A stretch of DNA of 8,131 bases from a bacterium (lineage in GTDB: Bacteria > Verrucomicrobiota > Verrucomicrobiia > Limisphaerales > J093). The notes under the pieces are model-generated. The model did not search any database and was not told the origin of the DNA. It saw only the letters and a list, made by a program, of their open reading frames with translations. Position 1 is the first letter of the stretch, and each line of letters opens with the position of its first letter. Of this stretch, positions 7,159 to 8,131 are shown piece by piece. The translations under genes were made by a program, and so were the position numbers. The stretch is taken from positions 1-8,131 of the forward strand of contig JAJXTA010000100.1 of assembly GCA_021784265.1 (NCBI GenBank). The letters are read 5' to 3'.

Positions 7159-7874
7159 TCCTTCACCTTGAGATTGCGGAACTCGATGCGGTATCCCTCG
7201 CCCTCCAGACCGACCCGGCCCTGGGCTTGGCCGCACTCCGTGAATTGACAGGTGACGGCGCCATTGACCCAGAGCGTCAACGTCGGCCCGCGCGCCGTCA
7301 CTTCGAGGACATTCCACTCGCCCGCCGGCTTGACGCGCATGTCGGTGACCTGTTTGGCCAGGTTGAAGAAATGATTCTTGCCGGCCGGCGTCGGCGTGAC
7401 CCCGAAGAGGTAGCCATCTTTGGCGTCGCCAAACTGGGCTTGATGCCAGATCGCCCCATCGGGGGAGTTGCGCACATAGGCGCCGCTGTTATAGCCGGTC
7501 TTGCCCGCAATCTTGGTATAACGACACTCGAAATGGAAGATGATGTCCCCGTAGGCGTGGTCGTAGAGCAGCATGTCGTGCCCGCCATCGCCGTCGCACA
7601 CCAGCCGGTGCTTCTCGGTGTCCACGTGCCACTGGGCGCGGCCGAGCTTGCCGCTGGGCGGGACCGGGACGCGGTACCAGCCGTGGAGATCGGGCGAGGG
7701 CATGATGTCCCGCCAGCCGGTGGGATCGGATTCCAGCGCGCTGGGGCTCTCCGCGGCCCGGGCTGGGGATTGGGGGAGCGCTCCGACCAGCGCGCTCACA
7801 AGCAGGGCGGCGCCCAGCGTGGGCCGGAGAAGGGCCAGGCGGCGGCGCGACACGGACGATACGTTGTCAGGCAT
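7149..7874 (-). CDS. Secreted DUF1080 (3-keto-disaccharide hydrolase domain) protein
   Basis: This 241-residue exported protein has a single DUF1080 domain, a concanavalin/laminarinase-like beta-sandwich now named 3-keto-disaccharide hydrolase. Some members cleave glycosides previously oxidised at C3. The signal peptide has basic SRRRLALLR, hydrophobic LGAALLVSALVGAL and a likely ARA|AES cut at residues 40/41. Family features in the mature part are FHFECRYTKIAGKTGYNSGAYVR (Asn129-Ser130-Gly131), IWHQAQFGDAKDGYLFG at about 142-158, GEWNVLEVTARG at about 185-196, LWVNG, and the closing GRVGLEGEGYRIEFRNLKVKEW. Length is normal for a single-domain member. The start ATG at 7874 is fixed by the signal peptide and by an in-frame stop-free but non-family sequence above it. 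It is the first gene of a pair with DUF4832 downstream. The family is secure; true substrate and activity are inferred. Confidence 0.93.
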   Translation of the reverse strand: MPDNVSSVSRRRLALLRPTLGAALLVSALVGALPQSPARAAESPSALESDPTGWRDIMPSPDLHGWYRVPVPPSGKLGRAQWHVDTEKHRLVCDGDGGHDMLLYDHAYGDIIFHFECRYTKIAGKTGYNSGAYVRNSPDGAIWHQAQFGDAKDGYLFGVTPTPAGKNHFFNLAKQVTDMRVKPAGEWNVLEVTARGPTLTLWVNGAVTCQFTECGQAQGRVGLEGEGYRIEFRNLKVKEWR

Positions 7875-7879
7875 GCGGC

Positions 7880-7909
7880 AACCTACCGGCCCGAGCCCGT
7901 CGTCGGCAA
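7880..7909 (-). promoter_or_regulatory. Promoter candidate for the DUF1080-DUF4832 unit
   Basis: On the minus strand, TTGCCG (7909-7904) is followed after 18 bp by TAGGTT (7885-7880), with GG before the -10. Only five bases separate the -10 from the ATG at 7874, so transcription would begin at or within a base or two of the start codon. No well-placed Shine-Dalgarno exists other than AGG inside the -10 itself. Confidence 0.4.
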
Positions 7910-7982
7910 GTCCGCCGAACGACGTGTCGTCGGGCTGGACTGCCCGCCAGCGGGGCGATCACCCGCCACTCCTCCGGGGTGA

Positions 7983-8045
7983 GGCAGACCCGGTCTGCCA
8001 GGCCACGGAGCCAGAGGCTCCGTACCGCCGGTTGGGAAACCGGCG
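7983..8045. repeat. Cluster of three distinct perfect hairpins
   Basis: Three different 8-bp perfect inverted repeats lie side by side: GGCAGACC-C-GGTCTGCC (7983-7999), ACGGAGCC-AGA-GGCTCCGT (8005-8023) and CGCCGGTT-GGGA-AACCGGCG (8026-8045). Gaps are 5 and 2 bp. Seven bases further on is the self-complementary GGCGGCCGCC (8052-8061), which touches the stop codon of the right-edge gene. The cluster lies between two minus-strand genes. It may be an interspersed REP-like element, a terminator or a structured RNA; the sequence alone does not decide. The rest of the 7875-8060 gap shows only the promoter candidate. Confidence 0.85.
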
Positions 8046-8060
8046 CTCGAAGGCGGCCGC

Positions 8061-8131
8061 CTATGCCGCCAACGCCTTTTGTGTCCGGCTCTGCGCGGCG
8101 CGCTTGCGTTGGGTCTCGTCGAGAATGCGCT
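8061..8131 (-). CDS. C-terminal end of an unidentified protein, truncated by the window edge
   Basis: The minus strand reads RILDETQRKRAAQSRTQKALAA and then TAG at 8063-8061. The stretch is hydrophilic, helix-prone and rich in Arg, Lys and Gln, as is common for protein C-termini. The stop precedes the hairpin cluster, as expected for a gene end. The other two minus-strand frames are also open across the edge, so the frame choice rests on composition. Twenty-two residues are too few to name a family. Confidence 0.45.
   Translation of the reverse strand, partial: RILDETQRKRAAQSRTQKALAA

Noticed and set aside
5845..7248. 467-codon open frame on the plus strand opposite the DUF4832 gene
   Set aside because: Low-complexity translation with no family motifs; the opposite strand carries the DUF4832 family sequence throughout.
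8061..8131. Resemblance of RILDETQRKRAAQ to the UvrB segment of type 'AI-ET-RRR--Q'
   Set aside because: In UvrB that segment is internal and followed by a YN..HGI-type sequence, whereas here a different tail and a stop follow within nine residues. The similarity is too short to name the gene.
7883..8131. Long open minus-strand frames running from the right edge through the hairpin cluster toward the DUF1080 start
   Set aside because: Both alternative frames translate to Arg/Pro/Gly-rich sequence through three perfect palindromes and a promoter candidate; there is no protein-like pattern, so they are taken as chance open frames.

Overview
The window is GC-rich bacterial chromosome and looks like Verrucomicrobiota, probably a soil or freshwater Limisphaerales/Pedosphaera-type lineage. 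That placement is an inference from gene content, not from a marker gene. It rests on a type II pseudopilin-like protein with the very hydrophobic leader typical of this phylum, a secreted 3-keto-disaccharide hydrolase-type (DUF1080) protein, a secreted subtilase carrying a 'TTN...FYRA' module common in verrucomicrobial exported proteins, and a DUF4832 TIM-barrel-like protein.

Layout: (1) 1-2240, plus strand: the 3' nine-tenths of a glycogen/alpha-glucan phosphorylase gene that runs off the left edge. (2) 2261-3163, minus: a pseudopilin-like H-X9-DG-type protein, convergent with the phosphorylase across a 20-bp gap that holds a GC hairpin. (3) 3164-3355: intergenic, with two GC hairpins behind the protease gene and a weak promoter candidate for the pseudopilin gene. 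(4) 3356-5434, minus: a secreted S8 subtilisin-like protease with two C-terminal PKD domains. (5) 5435-5664: intergenic, with a hairpin abutting the protease start codon, an operator-like palindrome and a small GC hairpin. (6) 5665-7158 and 7149-7874, minus: a two-gene unit (DUF1080 first, DUF4832 second) overlapping by 10 bp. (7) 7875-8060: intergenic, with a promoter placed so close to the DUF1080 start that the transcript may be leaderless, and upstream of it three different perfect hairpins packed into 63 bp. (8) 8061-8131, minus: the last 22 codons of an unidentified gene.

How the genes relate: all complete genes encode predicted exported proteins, and the partial phosphorylase is the only clear cytoplasmic enzyme. 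The DUF1080-DUF4832 pair is the one convincing operon, and a role in processing an external glycoside is plausible but unproven. The phosphorylase (internal glucan use), pseudopilin and protease appear to be separate transcription units. No defence system, CRISPR array, rRNA, tRNA, insertion sequence or integrase was found. The least explained structure is the three-hairpin cluster at 7983-8045.
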